Positions 1-9,261 are shown, counted from the stretch's first letter. The stretch: DNA of 64,000 bases from Cedecea lapagei (GCF_900635955.1 NZ_LR134201.1:2666001-2730000), one strand, 5' to 3'. Numbers and translations are program-made. Notes: generated by a model from the letters alone, not told the origin.

Positions 1-2329
1 GCTGCTCCAGCGTCGTGTTGGCGGAGCGGTGGCCGACCATCTGCTGCTGCAGCGTCGGCGTGGACAGCATCGGCAGGTCAACCATACCGATATGCTTGCG
101 GGACAGATTCTGCACCCACGGCTGGCTCATAAAGAAGTTAAAGGTTTTCGGCGCTCGCGCCATCAGCGGCGCATAGCTCTCAACCGAGGCAACCACGTGG
201 TCCCGCAGCGGGCGCAGATAGCGCGTGTGGTAAAGCTGCAGAAAACGGGAGCGGAATTCCGGCACGTCGATTTTAATCGGACACTGCGTGGAGCAGGCTT
301 TACACGCCAGACAGCCGGACATCGCCTCTTTCACTTCGTGCGAAAAATCGTATTCGCCCTTGCCGGCATGCCAGGAGTTTCGGGTACGCTCGATAAGGCC
401 TCGAAGGCTGGCGCGCTGCTCCGGAAGCTGTTTCTCAAGCTTAAGCGGATCAACGCCTCGCTCGGCCAGCAGGCGCAGCCATTCGCGGGTCAGCGTGGCT
501 CGCCCCTTTGGGGAGTGGATGCGGTTGCTTGAGATCTTCATCGACGGGCACATCGGGCTTTTCACGTCGAAGTTAAAGCACAGCCCGTTACCGTTACACT
601 CCATCGCGCCGCGCCATGAGGTACGCACCGCAATAGGGATTTGCCGGTCAAACGTCCCGCGTTTTACGGCATCAACCTGCATCATCGGGTCATCCACGCC
701 GAGCGGCGGACAGATTTTGCCGGGGTTAAGGCGGTTGTCCGGATCAAAGGCTGCCTTAATGCGGCGCAGCTCTTCATACAGCGTTTCGCCGAAGAAGGCC
801 GGACTGTATTCGGCGCGGAACCCTTTACCGTGCTCCCCCCACAGTAGACCGCCGTATTTCGCCGTCAGCTCCACCACGTCGTCAGAGATACTTTTCATCA
901 GCACCTCCTGCTGCGGATCGCACATGTCCAGCGCCGGACGAACATGAAGTACGCCAGCATCGACGTGGCCAAACATCCCATAGCTCAGGCTATGGCTGTC
1001 CAGCAAGGCACGGAACTCCACGATGTAGTCCGCGAGGTGCTGCGGCGGCACGCAGGTATCTTCGGCAAACGGAATCGGTTTTGCCAGCCCTTTGGCGTTC
1101 CCCAGCAGGCCCACGGCCTTTTTACGCATACCGTAAATTTTTTCGATGCCGGCCAGTTCATCGCATACCTGCCAGCCAATCACGCCGCCGTCGCCTGCGG
1201 CCATCAAAGCATCAAGGCGAGCGCATAACGCAGTCACCTGGCCATCGATAAGCTCTTTATCGTCCCCGGCGAACTCAACGATGTTCAGGCCAAGCATCTC
1301 TTTATCCGGCACGTCGGTAATCAATTCGCTGACCGAATGCCAGACGATATCTTCCCGCGCCAGGTTCAATACTTTGGAATCGACGGTTTCAACCGACAAC
1401 GCCCTGGCATCAACCATAAAAGGGGCATTGCGCAGCGCTGAGTCAAAAGAGTCATATTTCACGTTCACCAGACGGCGCACCTTCGGCAAACGGGTGATAT
1501 CCAGCTTCGCCTCGGTGATAAACGCCAGCGTGCCCTCGGAACCGGTCAGAATCCTCGTTAAATCGAACTTGCTCAGATCGTCATTAAACACATGACGCAG
1601 ATCGTAGCCGGTGAGGAAGCGGTTCAGCTTAGGGAATTTATCGATAATCAGCTGACGTTGTTCGCGGCAGCGCTCAAGTACCGTGCGGTAGATTTTTCCG
1701 CTGGTTGTCTCTTCGCGGCCCAGCTCTTCGGCAAGCGGCGTCGCCATCTGGTGGGTATCCAGAATTTCACCGTCCATCAGTACGGCGCGCACACCCAGCA
1801 CGTGATCGGAAGTTTTGCCATACACCAGAGAGCCCTGCCCGGAGGCATCGGTATTAATCATCCCGCCCAGCGTGGCGCGGTTGCTGGTCGAAAGCTCCGG
1901 CGCGAAGAAATAGCCATGTGGCTTAAGGAACTGGTTGAGCTGATCTTTAATCACGCCCGCTTCCACCCGCACCCAGCCCTGTTCGGGGTTGATTTCGATA
2001 ATGCGGTTCATATAGCGGGACATATCCACCACAATGCCGCCGTTCAGCGACTGGCCGTTGGTGCCTGTTCCGCCGCCGCGAGGGGTAAAGATCAGCGATT
2101 TAAAGCGCTCTTCAGACGCTACCCGGGCGATAAGCGTCACGTCAGCGGTTGAACGCGGAAACAGCACCGCATCCGGCAGCAGCTGGTAGATGCTGTTGTC
2201 GGTCGCCATGGTCAGGCGGTCCGCGTAGCTGGTGGCGGTATCGCCGGTAAAGCCCTGTTGCTCCAGTGATGCTAAATAGCTGAGCACCAGCTGAACGACG
2301 CCAGGTGCCTGAGAAATTTGTGGGATCAT
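1..2329 (-). CDS. ydiJ: YdiJ, FAD-linked oxidase with iron-sulfur domain (3' end outside window)
   Basis: About 776 N-terminal codons are present; the gene runs off the left edge. It begins at 2329 with MIPQISQAPGVVQLV, matching E. coli YdiJ (1018 residues), so roughly 240 C-terminal residues are missing. The N-terminal half is a FAD-binding type 4/FAD-oxidase C module, as in D-lactate and D-2-hydroxyglutarate dehydrogenases. Near 290-340 the translation has the ferredoxin-like cysteines SGCLACKA and CSTQCPIKI, and near 500-600 another cysteine pair (GLCFNF, PMCPSM). The frame is the same at both ends checked. YdiJ-type enzymes are reported to oxidise D-2-hydroxyglutarate; the substrate here is inferred. 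It is divergent from ydiK. Confidence 0.95.
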   Translation of the reverse strand, partial: MIPQISQAPGVVQLVLSYLASLEQQGFTGDTATSYADRLTMATDNSIYQLLPDAVLFPRSTADVTLIARVASEERFKSLIFTPRGGGTGTNGQSLNGGIVVDMSRYMNRIIEINPEQGWVRVEAGVIKDQLNQFLKPHGYFFAPELSTSNRATLGGMINTDASGQGSLVYGKTSDHVLGVRAVLMDGEILDTHQMATPLAEELGREETTSGKIYRTVLERCREQRQLIIDKFPKLNRFLTGYDLRHVFNDDLSKFDLTRILTGSEGTLAFITEAKLDITRLPKVRRLVNVKYDSFDSALRNAPFMVDARALSVETVDSKVLNLAREDIVWHSVSELITDVPDKEMLGLNIVEFAGDDKELIDGQVTALCARLDALMAAGDGGVIGWQVCDELAGIEKIYGMRKKAVGLLGNAKGLAKPIPFAEDTCVPPQHLADYIVEFRALLDSHSLSYGMFGHVDAGVLHVRPALDMCDPQQEVLMKSISDDVVELTAKYGGLLWGEHGKGFRAEYSPAFFGETLYEELRRIKAAFDPDNRLNPGKICPPLGVDDPMMQVDAVKRGTFDRQIPIAVRTSWRGAMECNGNGLCFNFDVKSPMCPSMKISSNRIHSPKGRATLTREWLRLLAERGVDPLKLEKQLPEQRASLRGLIERTRNSWHAGKGEYDFSHEVKEAMSGCLACKACSTQCPIKIDVPEFRSRFLQLYHTRYLRPLRDHVVASVESYAPLMARAPKTFNFFMSQPWVQNLSRKHIGMVDLPMLSTPTLQQQMVGHRSANTTLEQ

Positions 2330-2532
2330 TGACGGGTCGACCCTGTGTTGCGTAGTAAGAGTTATCGTTTGCGTGTCTGTTTTGTTTTTATCATATTCCG
2401 TCAGGATTTGCGGCTGTTATTTCAGATAACACGATGCGAATTCCGCCTGTCAAAAATCGAGGAAATACATCATCATTGTAATATCGCCATGCGAATTCAG
2501 CGCAGGTGCATTTTATTGAGGTGATTCTTTCT

Positions 2533-3651
2533 ATGATCAAAGTCAGTCAGCCAAAGGATCTGCTGCAGATCCTGCTGTCCGTGCTGTTTATTTCGGTGAT
2601 GATTATCGCCTGTCTGTGGATCGTGCGTCCCTTTGTTTTAGGCTTCGCCTGGGCCGGGACTATCGTGATTGCCACCTGGCCGCTGCTCATCAAACTGCAA
2701 AATCTGCTGTGGGGAAAACGCTCGCTGGCGGTGCTGGTGATGACGCTGCTCCTGCTGATGCTGTTCGTTATCCCGATTGCCATGCTGGTCAACAGCCTGG
2801 TGGACAACAGCGGTCCGGTCATTAACTGGGCGACAAAAGGCCATATGGAGCTGCCGACCTTTGAGTGGCTGCACAGCATTCCGCTCATTGGCGACAAACT
2901 TTACAGCGGCTGGAATACACTGGTCAGCAGCGGCGGCAGCGCGATTATGGAAAAAGTCCGTCCGTATATCGGCACCACCACCAGCTGGTTCCTCGGCCAG
3001 GCCGTGCATATCGGTACCCTGCTGATGCACCTTGGCCTGATGCTGCTGTTCAGCGTGCTGCTCTATGCGAAGGGTGAAACGTTGGGTAACGGGATTCGCC
3101 ACTTTGCCTTCCGTCTGGCGGATAAACGAGGGGATGCCGCCGTGCTGCTGGCCGGTCAGGCCATCCGCGCCGTGGCGCTGGGCGTCGTCGTCACCGCGCT
3201 GGTTCAGGGCGTGCTGGGCGGTATTGGTCTGGCGGTATCGGGAATTCCTTATGCAGCCCTGCTAACGGTGCTGATGGTGCTTAGCTGCCTGATTCAGCTT
3301 GGCCCGCTGGTGATTCTGGTGCCGGCGATTATCTGGCTTTACTGGAGCGGAGATACTACATGGGGCACGGTGCTGCTGGTCTGGAGCTGCGTCGTTGGCA
3401 CCATGGATAACGTGATCCGCCCGATGCTGATCCGCATGGGCGCAGACCTGCCGATGATCCTGATTCTCTCCGGCGTTATCGGCGGATTAATCGCCTTCGG
3501 GATGATTGGCCTGTTTATCGGCCCGGTGCTGCTGGCCGTCTCATACCGACTGATTTCGGTCTGGATGCATGAGGCCCCGGCGCCGCAGGACGACCCGCAA
3601 GAGGTGGTTGAGCTGCTTGAAGAGCAGGAGACGCTCAGCGTCAAAAAATAA
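2533..3651 (+). CDS. ydiK: YdiK, AI-2E family inner-membrane permease
   Basis: A 372-residue polytopic membrane protein of the PerM/AI-2 exporter family. The start MIKVSQPKDLLQ at 2533 is preceded by TGAGGTGA and matches the E. coli YdiK N terminus; an in-frame upstream ATG at 2506 lacks a good ribosome site. Hydrophobic helices cluster at residues about 13-60, a long periplasmic-type stretch follows (about 75-145), and further helices fill the C-terminal half, including the glycine-rich GGLIAFGMIGLFIGPVLL segment typical of the family. The tail is acidic (DDPQEVVELLEEQE). The transported substrate is unknown. Confidence 0.92.
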   Translation: MIKVSQPKDLLQILLSVLFISVMIIACLWIVRPFVLGFAWAGTIVIATWPLLIKLQNLLWGKRSLAVLVMTLLLLMLFVIPIAMLVNSLVDNSGPVINWATKGHMELPTFEWLHSIPLIGDKLYSGWNTLVSSGGSAIMEKVRPYIGTTTSWFLGQAVHIGTLLMHLGLMLLFSVLLYAKGETLGNGIRHFAFRLADKRGDAAVLLAGQAIRAVALGVVVTALVQGVLGGIGLAVSGIPYAALLTVLMVLSCLIQLGPLVILVPAIIWLYWSGDTTWGTVLLVWSCVVGTMDNVIRPMLIRMGADLPMILILSGVIGGLIAFGMIGLFIGPVLLAVSYRLISVWMHEAPAPQDDPQEVVELLEEQETLSVKK

Positions 3652-3658
3652 TGTTCTC

Positions 3659-3684
3659 CACTCCCCCATCTGCATGGGGGAGTG
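3659..3684. terminator. Strong hairpin after ydiK
   Basis: A perfect 11-bp inverted repeat, CACTCCCCCAT with loop CTGC and ATGGGGGAGTG, begins 8 bases after the ydiK stop. No T-run follows, so it may be a 3' stabilising stem or a Rho-assisted terminator, not a classical intrinsic terminator. Confidence 0.5.
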
Positions 3685-3852
3685 ATTCCACTCAAATGAT
3701 TAATGACACTAATCAATAACGTTCTATTTCCTCGCCATTCCGGCCGTTAAAGCGCCTTCACCCAATGATTCTGGCTTCGTTCCTTTACCTTTGATTAACG
3801 ATTGAGACGAATCTGAGTGACGCCGCGTAACCAGATGCCTACTATTTAACTC

Positions 3853-3958
3853 ACGGTTATGAATCAACACGTTGATTTATAAGCATCGAAATCCCCTGAG
3901 TGAAACAACGAATTGCTGTGTGTAGTCTTTGCCCATCTTGATGATGGGCTTTTTTTTT
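3853..3958 (+). ncRNA. rprA: RprA small regulatory RNA
   Basis: About 106 nt, recognised from the E. coli RNA. The 5' hairpin region (ACGGTTATGAATCAACA), the conserved CCCCTGAGTGAAACAACGAA block used for rpoS pairing, and the 3' terminator stem GCCCATC/GATGGGC followed by nine T are all present. A -10-like TACTAT at 3840-3845 sits seven bases before the inferred 5' end. In E. coli RprA is induced by the Rcs phosphorelay, binds Hfq and activates rpoS translation. Its place between ydiK and ppsA is also the E. coli location. Small changes from K-12 lie in the 5' loop and terminator loop. Confidence 0.93.
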
Positions 3959-4074
3959 AGGGTGAGTTTATCCGGATACGCAGCAGCTCGAGGCCATATC
4001 ACGCGATAAAGATGCCGCGTGGTGCGAAGCCATTATTTCCGGCATAAAGGATTTGATTAAGCGGGGATGATGGC

Positions 4075-4144
4075 AGCCCCGGTGAATTTCCCAACGCGAG
4101 GCGGAAAGATACCGGGGCTAAGCCCTCTCCTGGTCAGGAGAGGG
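4075..4144 (-). terminator. Two inverted repeats downstream of ppsA
   Basis: The spacer after ppsA holds a perfect 10-bp palindrome with 2-nt loop (CCCTCTCCTG-GT-CAGGAGAGGG, 4123-4144) and a second 9-bp stem (AGCCCCGGT at 4075-4083 with ACCGGGGCT at 4111-4119). They are transcribed 3' of ppsA and probably act as terminator or mRNA-stabilising stems; there is no clear T-run. The rest of 3959-4152 shows no gene. Confidence 0.4.
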
Positions 4145-4152
4145 ATGAAGCG

Positions 4153-6531
4153 TTACTTTTTCAGCTCGGCAAGGCTCAGCCAGGTCTGCACTACGGTGTC
4201 CGGGTTCAGGGAGAGACTGTCAATCCCCTCCTCCATCAGCCAGGCCGCGAAGTCTTCATGGTCGGAAGGCCCCTGACCGCAGATCCCTACATATTTGCCC
4301 TGTTTCTTCGCAGCTTTAATCGCCATCGACAGCAGCGCTTTCACCGCATCGTTACGCTCGTCAAACAGTTCGGAAACCACGCCAGAATCACGGTCCAGGC
4401 CCAGCGCAAGCTGCGTCATATCGTTGGAGCCGATAGAGAAACCATCGAAATATTGCAGGAACTCGTCCGCCAGCAGGGCGTTGGACGGGATCTCGCACAT
4501 CATGATGATCTTAAGCCCGTTCTCACCGCGCTTCAGGCCCTGGCGCTCCAGCTCTTCAACAACCGCTTTCGCCTGGGCAACGGTACGCACAAACGGCACC
4601 ATCACTTCGACGTTAGTCAGGCCCATTTCGTTACGCACGCGCTTCATCGCCGCACATTCCAGCGCGAAGCAGTCACGGAAGCTGTCCGCCACGTAGCGAC
4701 CGGCGCCGCGGAAGCCCAGCATTGGGTTCTCCTCTTCCGGCTCATAACGCTCGCCGCCGACAAGGTTGGCGTATTCGTTAGACTTAAAGTCGGAAAGACG
4801 CACGATCACTCGCTTCGGCCAGAACGCCGCGCCCAGGGTGGCGATCCCTTCCGTCAGGCGACCAACGTAGAACTCAACCGGGTCGTCATAGCCTTTCATC
4901 ATCGAGCGGATCTCAGCCTGCAGGGCGGGCTCCTGCTGGTCGAACTCCAGCAGCGCGCGCGGGTGCACGCCAATCATACGGTTGATGATAAATTCCAGGC
5001 GAGCAAGGCCAACGCCCTCGTTTGGCAGGCAGGCGAAGTCAAATGCACGATCCGGGTTACCGACGTTCATCATGATTTTCAGCGGCAGGTCCGGCATCGC
5101 GTCAACCGTTGAGCTCTTCACGGTGAAGTCGAGAATTTCAGCGTAAACGTAGCCGGTATCGCCTTCGGCGCAGGATACGGTCACGTTCTGGCCCTCTGTC
5201 ATGCGCTCGGTGGCATCGCCGCAGCCCACAACGGCAGGGATGCCAAGCTCACGTGCGATGATCGCCGCATGGCAGGTACGCCCGCCGCGGTTGGTGACAA
5301 TCGCCGCCGCTTTTTTCATGATCGGTTCCCAGTCCGGGTCGGTCATGTCGGTGACCAGTACGTCGCCCGGCTGAATGCGGTTCATTTCGCTGATGTCGTG
5401 GATGACTTTTACCGGGCCTGCGCCGATGCGGTGACCAATCGCGCGACCTTCCGCCACAATCTGCCCCTGGGCGTGCAGCTGGTAGCGCTCCATCACCTGC
5501 CCCTGAGAACGCACGGTTTCCGGGCGAGCCTGAACGATAAACAGCTTGCCGGTATGGCCGTCTTTAGCCCACTCGATATCCATCGGGCGGCCATAATGTT
5601 TTTCAATCTGTACGGCCTGCTTAGCCAGCTCCTGAATCTCTTCGGGAGTGATGCTGAAGCGGTCGCGGTCGGCTTCCGGCACGTCTTCAATACGTACCTG
5701 CTTACCGTGTTCCTGAGTCGGCGCATAGACCATGCGGATTTTTTTAGACCCCATGGTGCGGCGAACAATGGCCGGATTGCCAGCTTCAAGCGTTGGCTTG
5801 TGCACGTAGAATTCATCCGGGTTAACCGCACCCTGCACCACCATTTCCCCGAGACCCCACGCGGCGGTAATAAACACCACCTGATCGAAACCAGATTCGG
5901 TATCGATGGAGAACATCACCCCGGAAGAGGCCAGGTCGGAGCGCACCATACGCTGAACGCCAGCGGAGAGCGCCACGCCACGGTGGTCGTAGCCCTGATG
6001 CACACGGTAGGAGATCGCACGGTCGTTAAACAGCGAGGCGAAGACGTGCTTCACCGCCACCAGCACGGCATCAAAGCCCTGGACGTTGAGGAAGGTTTCT
6101 TGTTGCCCGGCAAAGGAGGCGTCCGGCATGTCTTCCGCGGTGGCGGAAGAACGCACCGCAAAGGAGGCTTTAGCATCATCGGAAGAGAGCGTTTCATAGG
6201 CTTCTCGGATGGCCTCTTCCAGCTCGGGCTGGAAAGGCGTATCAATAATCCACTGGCGAATTTGGGCCCCGGCTTTCGCCAGTGCGCTAACGTCGTCAAT
6301 ATCGGTTTTATCCAGCAGCTCATAAATACGCTGGTTCACGCCGCTCTGGTCGAGAAACAGGTTAAACGCATCGGCGGTAGTGGCAAAACCGTTCGGGACG
6401 GAAACACCTACGCCCGAAAGGTTGGTAATCATTTCACCCAGGGAGGCATTTTTGCCCCCGACCCTGTCTACATCATTCATGCCGAGTTGGTTATACCAAA
6501 GCACCAGCGATGACGAGCCGTTATTGGACAT
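4153..6531 (-). CDS. ppsA: Phosphoenolpyruvate synthase
   Basis: 792 residues, the E. coli length. It converts pyruvate, ATP and water to phosphoenolpyruvate, AMP and phosphate during growth on three-carbon substrates. Domains in order: N-terminal ATP-grasp-like nucleotide-binding domain (about 1-350), central swivelling phosphohistidine domain with the catalytic histidine in GGRTCHAAIIAREL (about 420), and C-terminal PEP-utilising TIM barrel ending with GICGQGPSDHEDFA. The start MSNNGSSSLVLWYNQ at 6531 matches E. coli. It is divergent from ppsR, whose product controls this enzyme. A Cra-like box lies upstream. Confidence 0.98.
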   Translation of the reverse strand: MSNNGSSSLVLWYNQLGMNDVDRVGGKNASLGEMITNLSGVGVSVPNGFATTADAFNLFLDQSGVNQRIYELLDKTDIDDVSALAKAGAQIRQWIIDTPFQPELEEAIREAYETLSSDDAKASFAVRSSATAEDMPDASFAGQQETFLNVQGFDAVLVAVKHVFASLFNDRAISYRVHQGYDHRGVALSAGVQRMVRSDLASSGVMFSIDTESGFDQVVFITAAWGLGEMVVQGAVNPDEFYVHKPTLEAGNPAIVRRTMGSKKIRMVYAPTQEHGKQVRIEDVPEADRDRFSITPEEIQELAKQAVQIEKHYGRPMDIEWAKDGHTGKLFIVQARPETVRSQGQVMERYQLHAQGQIVAEGRAIGHRIGAGPVKVIHDISEMNRIQPGDVLVTDMTDPDWEPIMKKAAAIVTNRGGRTCHAAIIARELGIPAVVGCGDATERMTEGQNVTVSCAEGDTGYVYAEILDFTVKSSTVDAMPDLPLKIMMNVGNPDRAFDFACLPNEGVGLARLEFIINRMIGVHPRALLEFDQQEPALQAEIRSMMKGYDDPVEFYVGRLTEGIATLGAAFWPKRVIVRLSDFKSNEYANLVGGERYEPEEENPMLGFRGAGRYVADSFRDCFALECAAMKRVRNEMGLTNVEVMVPFVRTVAQAKAVVEELERQGLKRGENGLKIIMMCEIPSNALLADEFLQYFDGFSIGSNDMTQLALGLDRDSGVVSELFDERNDAVKALLSMAIKAAKKQGKYVGICGQGPSDHEDFAAWLMEEGIDSLSLNPDTVVQTWLSLAELKK

Positions 6532-6619
6532 CGAAACAATCCTTTTTTAAATGAATGGGTACAAGAAACACCAGACTTCGTATTTAGCTTTGCATATTAT
6601 GAGGGGGGAATGAAACCAG

Positions 6620-6631
6620 TGAATCGTTCAA
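6620..6631 (-). promoter_or_regulatory. Cra (FruR)-like operator upstream of ppsA
   Basis: TGAATCGTTCAA closely matches the Cra consensus TGAAWCGNTNMA and lies about 90 bp before the ppsA start. Cra activates ppsA in E. coli, so a gluconeogenic activator site is expected. The rest of the 327-bp ppsA-ppsR spacer is AT-rich and has a repeated TTATCATAT motif near 6684 and 6714 but no gene. Confidence 0.6.
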
Positions 6632-6858
6632 GCAAAATAAAATATGAGATTTTCGGATAGATCCGCTCATTTCATAAACCATTGATTATCATATAATCCT
6701 TACAGTTAGGATGGTTATCATATTGATTTGAATATATTCCTGATGGTTTATTAAATTTAAAAACGCTATTTCACTTTTTAAATTAAGATTAACGCTACTC
6801 GGAATGCCTTGTTTTACTTTATGCTTTAGTCAAACCGGTACTCCGCTCAGGAATAAAA

Positions 6859-7692
6859 ATGGATAACTTAGTCGATCGTCAGGTATTTTGTATTTCCGAT
6901 GGCACGGCAATTACCGCAGAGGTACTTGGCCATGCGGTGATGTCACAATTCCCGGTATCTATCAACAGTATTACGCTGCCGTTTGTTGAAAACGAAAGCC
7001 GGGCAAAAGCGGTAAAAGAGCAGATTGACGCGATTTACCAGCAGACCGGCGTGCGCCCGCTGGTGTTTTATTCCATCGTTCTGCCCAATATCCGCGACAT
7101 CATTATGCAGAGCGAAGGCTTCTGCCAGGACATCGTGCAGACGCTGGTCGCCCCGCTGCAGCAGGAGCTAAAGCTCGACCCTACGCCCGTCGCCCACAGA
7201 ACCCACGGTCTTAATCCCGGCAATCTGACAAAGTACGATGCCCGCATTGCCGCCATAGACTACACGCTGGCGCACGATGACGGCATTTCGATGCGCAATC
7301 TGGACCAGGCGCAGGTGATTTTGCTGGGCGTCTCGCGCTGCGGAAAAACCCCAACCAGCCTCTATCTGGCCATGCAGTTTGGCATTCGCGCCGCCAACTA
7401 CCCTTTTATTGCCGATGATATGGACAATATTCAGCTGCCCGCGGTGCTTAAACCGCTGCAGCACAAACTTTTTGGCCTGACCATCAACCCTGAACGGCTG
7501 GCCGCCATTCGCGAGGAGCGCCGCGAAAACAGCCGCTACGCCTCCCTGCGCCAGTGCCGTCTTGAGGTGGCGGAGGTGGAGGCGCTGTTCCGCAAAAACC
7601 AGATTCGCTACCTCAACAGCACCAATTACTCCGTAGAGGAGATGGCGACGAAAATTCTCGACATTATGGGGCTGAATCGCCGCATGTACTAA
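6859..7692 (+). CDS. ppsR: PEP synthase regulatory protein (bifunctional kinase/Pi-dependent phosphorylase)
   Basis: 277 residues of the DUF299/PSRP family. It inactivates PEP synthase by ADP-dependent phosphorylation of a threonine next to the catalytic histidine and reactivates it by phosphate-dependent dephosphorylation. The P-loop-like GVSRCGKTPTSLYLA lies at about residues 153-167, as expected for the family. The start ATG at 6859 follows CAGGAATAAAA. It is transcribed away from ppsA. Its stop codon is embedded in a TrpR-type operator that belongs to aroH. Confidence 0.96.
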   Translation: MDNLVDRQVFCISDGTAITAEVLGHAVMSQFPVSINSITLPFVENESRAKAVKEQIDAIYQQTGVRPLVFYSIVLPNIRDIIMQSEGFCQDIVQTLVAPLQQELKLDPTPVAHRTHGLNPGNLTKYDARIAAIDYTLAHDDGISMRNLDQAQVILLGVSRCGKTPTSLYLAMQFGIRAANYPFIADDMDNIQLPAVLKPLQHKLFGLTINPERLAAIREERRENSRYASLRQCRLEVAEVEALFRKNQIRYLNSTNYSVEEMATKILDIMGLNRRMY

Positions 7693-7703
7693 GAAACTAG
7701 TAC
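7686..7703 (+). promoter_or_regulatory. TrpR operator for aroH, overlapping the ppsR stop codon
   Basis: GTACTAAGAAACTAGTAC has perfect GTACTA/TAGTAC arms and fits the TrpR operator core. It spans the ppsR TAA stop (7690-7692). AroH is a TrpR target in E. coli. The site ends 159 bp before the aroH start, so a long aroH leader is implied if the promoter lies here. Confidence 0.75.
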
Positions 7704-7862
7704 AAAAGAGCAGACCTGTATGTTAGGGTGTACAGACTGCGGTGGGGCAATCCCTTCGCCAAAGCGGGCCGAATGTTGAAATCGGTCAGCTTTGGTTTAT
7801 TGTGATCCCCATCACTTCCCGGTAAATCTGCCGCAGAGAAGACAAAAATTCTGAGACACCCA

Positions 7863-8909
7863 ATGAACAAAACAGATGAATTGCGAACCGCGCGCATCGA
7901 CAGTCTGGTGACCCCGGCCGAGCTGACCGAACGTTTCCCGGTTTCCGCTGATGTTGCGCAGCACGTGACCGCCGCACGCCGCCGGATCGAAAAGATCCTT
8001 ACCGGCGAAGATAAGCGCCTGCTGGTTATCGTCGGCCCCTGCTCTATACACGATCTTGACGCCGCGATGGACTATGCGCGTCAGCTCAGAACGCTGCGCG
8101 ATAAACATCAGGATCGCCTTGAGATTGTGATGCGCACCTACTTCGAAAAACCCCGCACCGTCGTCGGCTGGAAAGGATTAATTTCCGATCCCGATCTGAA
8201 CGGCAGCTACCGGATTAATCACGGCCTCGAACAGGCTCGCCGCCTGCTGCTGCAGGTGAATGAGCTTGGTGTCCCCACCGCGACGGAATTCCTGGATATG
8301 GTGACCGGGCAGTATATCGCCGACCTGATCAGCTGGGGCGCGATTGGCGCACGCACGACCGAAAGCCAGATCCACCGTGAGATGGCGTCCGCCCTCTCCT
8401 GCCCGGTGGGCTTTAAGAACGGCACTGACGGCAATACCCGCATTGCGGTTGATGCCATCCGCGCCGCCCGCGCCAGCCATATGTTCCTCTCCCCAGATAA
8501 ACAGGGGCAGATGACGATTTACCAGACCAGCGGCAACCCCTATGGCCATATTATTATGCGCGGCGGCAAGCAGCCGAATTACCACGCGGAAGATATCGCC
8601 GCGGCCTGCGACACGCTGAGCGCGTTCGACTTACCTGAGCATCTGGTGATTGATTTCAGCCACGGCAACTGCCAGAAACAGCATCGCCGCCAGCTGGAGG
8701 TGTGCGAAGATGTTTGCACGCAAATACGCAACGGCTCCCGCGCGATCGCCGGCATCATGGCGGAAAGTTTCCTGAAAGAGGGGACCCAGCAAATTGTCGC
8801 CGGCCAGCCGCTGACCTATGGCCAGTCGATCACCGATCCCTGCCTGAACTGGGAAGATACGGAAACGCTGGTCGCCATGCTGGCTCAGGCCACGGACCGA
8901 CGCTTCTGA
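7863..8909 (+). CDS. aroH: 3-deoxy-D-arabino-heptulosonate-7-phosphate synthase, Trp-sensitive
   Basis: 348 residues, identical in length to E. coli AroH. It condenses phosphoenolpyruvate with erythrose 4-phosphate, the first shikimate step. Class I DAHP synthase signatures are visible: VGPCSIHD (about 56-63), MRTYFEKPRTVVGWKG, GARTTESQIHREMAS, and the metal/substrate residues in DFSHGNCQKQ near 265. The N terminus MNKTDELRTARIDSL distinguishes AroH from AroF and AroG by recalled similarity. The upstream TrpR operator agrees with the tryptophan-regulated isozyme. Confidence 0.96.
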   Translation: MNKTDELRTARIDSLVTPAELTERFPVSADVAQHVTAARRRIEKILTGEDKRLLVIVGPCSIHDLDAAMDYARQLRTLRDKHQDRLEIVMRTYFEKPRTVVGWKGLISDPDLNGSYRINHGLEQARRLLLQVNELGVPTATEFLDMVTGQYIADLISWGAIGARTTESQIHREMASALSCPVGFKNGTDGNTRIAVDAIRAARASHMFLSPDKQGQMTIYQTSGNPYGHIIMRGGKQPNYHAEDIAAACDTLSAFDLPEHLVIDFSHGNCQKQHRRQLEVCEDVCTQIRNGSRAIAGIMAESFLKEGTQQIVAGQPLTYGQSITDPCLNWEDTETLVAMLAQATDRRF

Positions 8910-8918
8910 TTTTTACGC

Positions 8919-8944
8919 CCGGCGGGTGTCCAATAACCCGCCGG
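8919..8944 (+). terminator. Hairpin after aroH
   Basis: CCGGCGGGT and ACCCGCCGG form a perfect 9-bp stem with an 8-nt loop, starting ten bases after the aroH stop. No T-run follows, so termination strength is uncertain. Confidence 0.5.
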
Positions 8945-9043
8945 ATATCATAGCATTGCCCTTCACGACAACGCGTCCGCAGAAAAATTCCCCTGTTCAC
9001 ATTATTATCACAAATAATGCTTGCTGCTGATTCAGCTTTTTCT

Positions 9044-9063
9044 GATAATGATTCTCATTGTTA
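9044..9063 (+). promoter_or_regulatory. Fur box upstream of hemP
   Basis: GATAATGATTCTCATTGTTA matches most of the 19-bp Fur consensus GATAATGATAATCATTATC. It lies 34 bp before the hemP start, where a Fur dimer would cover the promoter of the heme locus and repress it when iron is plentiful. Confidence 0.85.
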
Positions 9064-9096
9064 TATTGATTGCTATTTATAAACAGAGTGAAGCGT

Positions 9097-9261
9097 ATGG
9101 ACAAACCATTCACCCCCGCCCGCCCTCAGCCTGAGAAAGAACCTCGTCAGGTTGACAGCAGAACGCTGCTCGGTGCCGATGGCCGCGTCGTTATTGTCCA
9201 TGAGGGACAACAGTATCTGTTACGCCAGACTCAGGCCGGGAAGCTCATCCTGACCAAATAA
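9097..9261 (+). CDS. hemP: HemP/HmuP small hemin uptake protein
   Basis: 54 residues. The core SRTLLGADGRVVIVHEGQQY followed by LLRQTQAGKLILTK is the HemP domain. HemP/HmuP proteins are small conserved partners of heme uptake loci, and in some bacteria HmuP is needed for activation of the receptor gene. The ATG at 9097 was preferred over an upstream in-frame start because MDKPFTPARPQPEKE fits the family start; GAAG precedes it closely. It is first in the cluster, directly after the Fur box. E. coli K-12 keeps its homologue ydiE at this position without the rest of the cluster. Confidence 0.9.
   Translation: MDKPFTPARPQPEKEPRQVDSRTLLGADGRVVIVHEGQQYLLRQTQAGKLILTK

Noticed and set aside
4258..5112. 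Long plus-strand frames opposite ppsA, and similar ones opposite pheT, thrS and hutH
   Set aside because: They are antisense shadows produced by high-GC codon bias of conserved genes.
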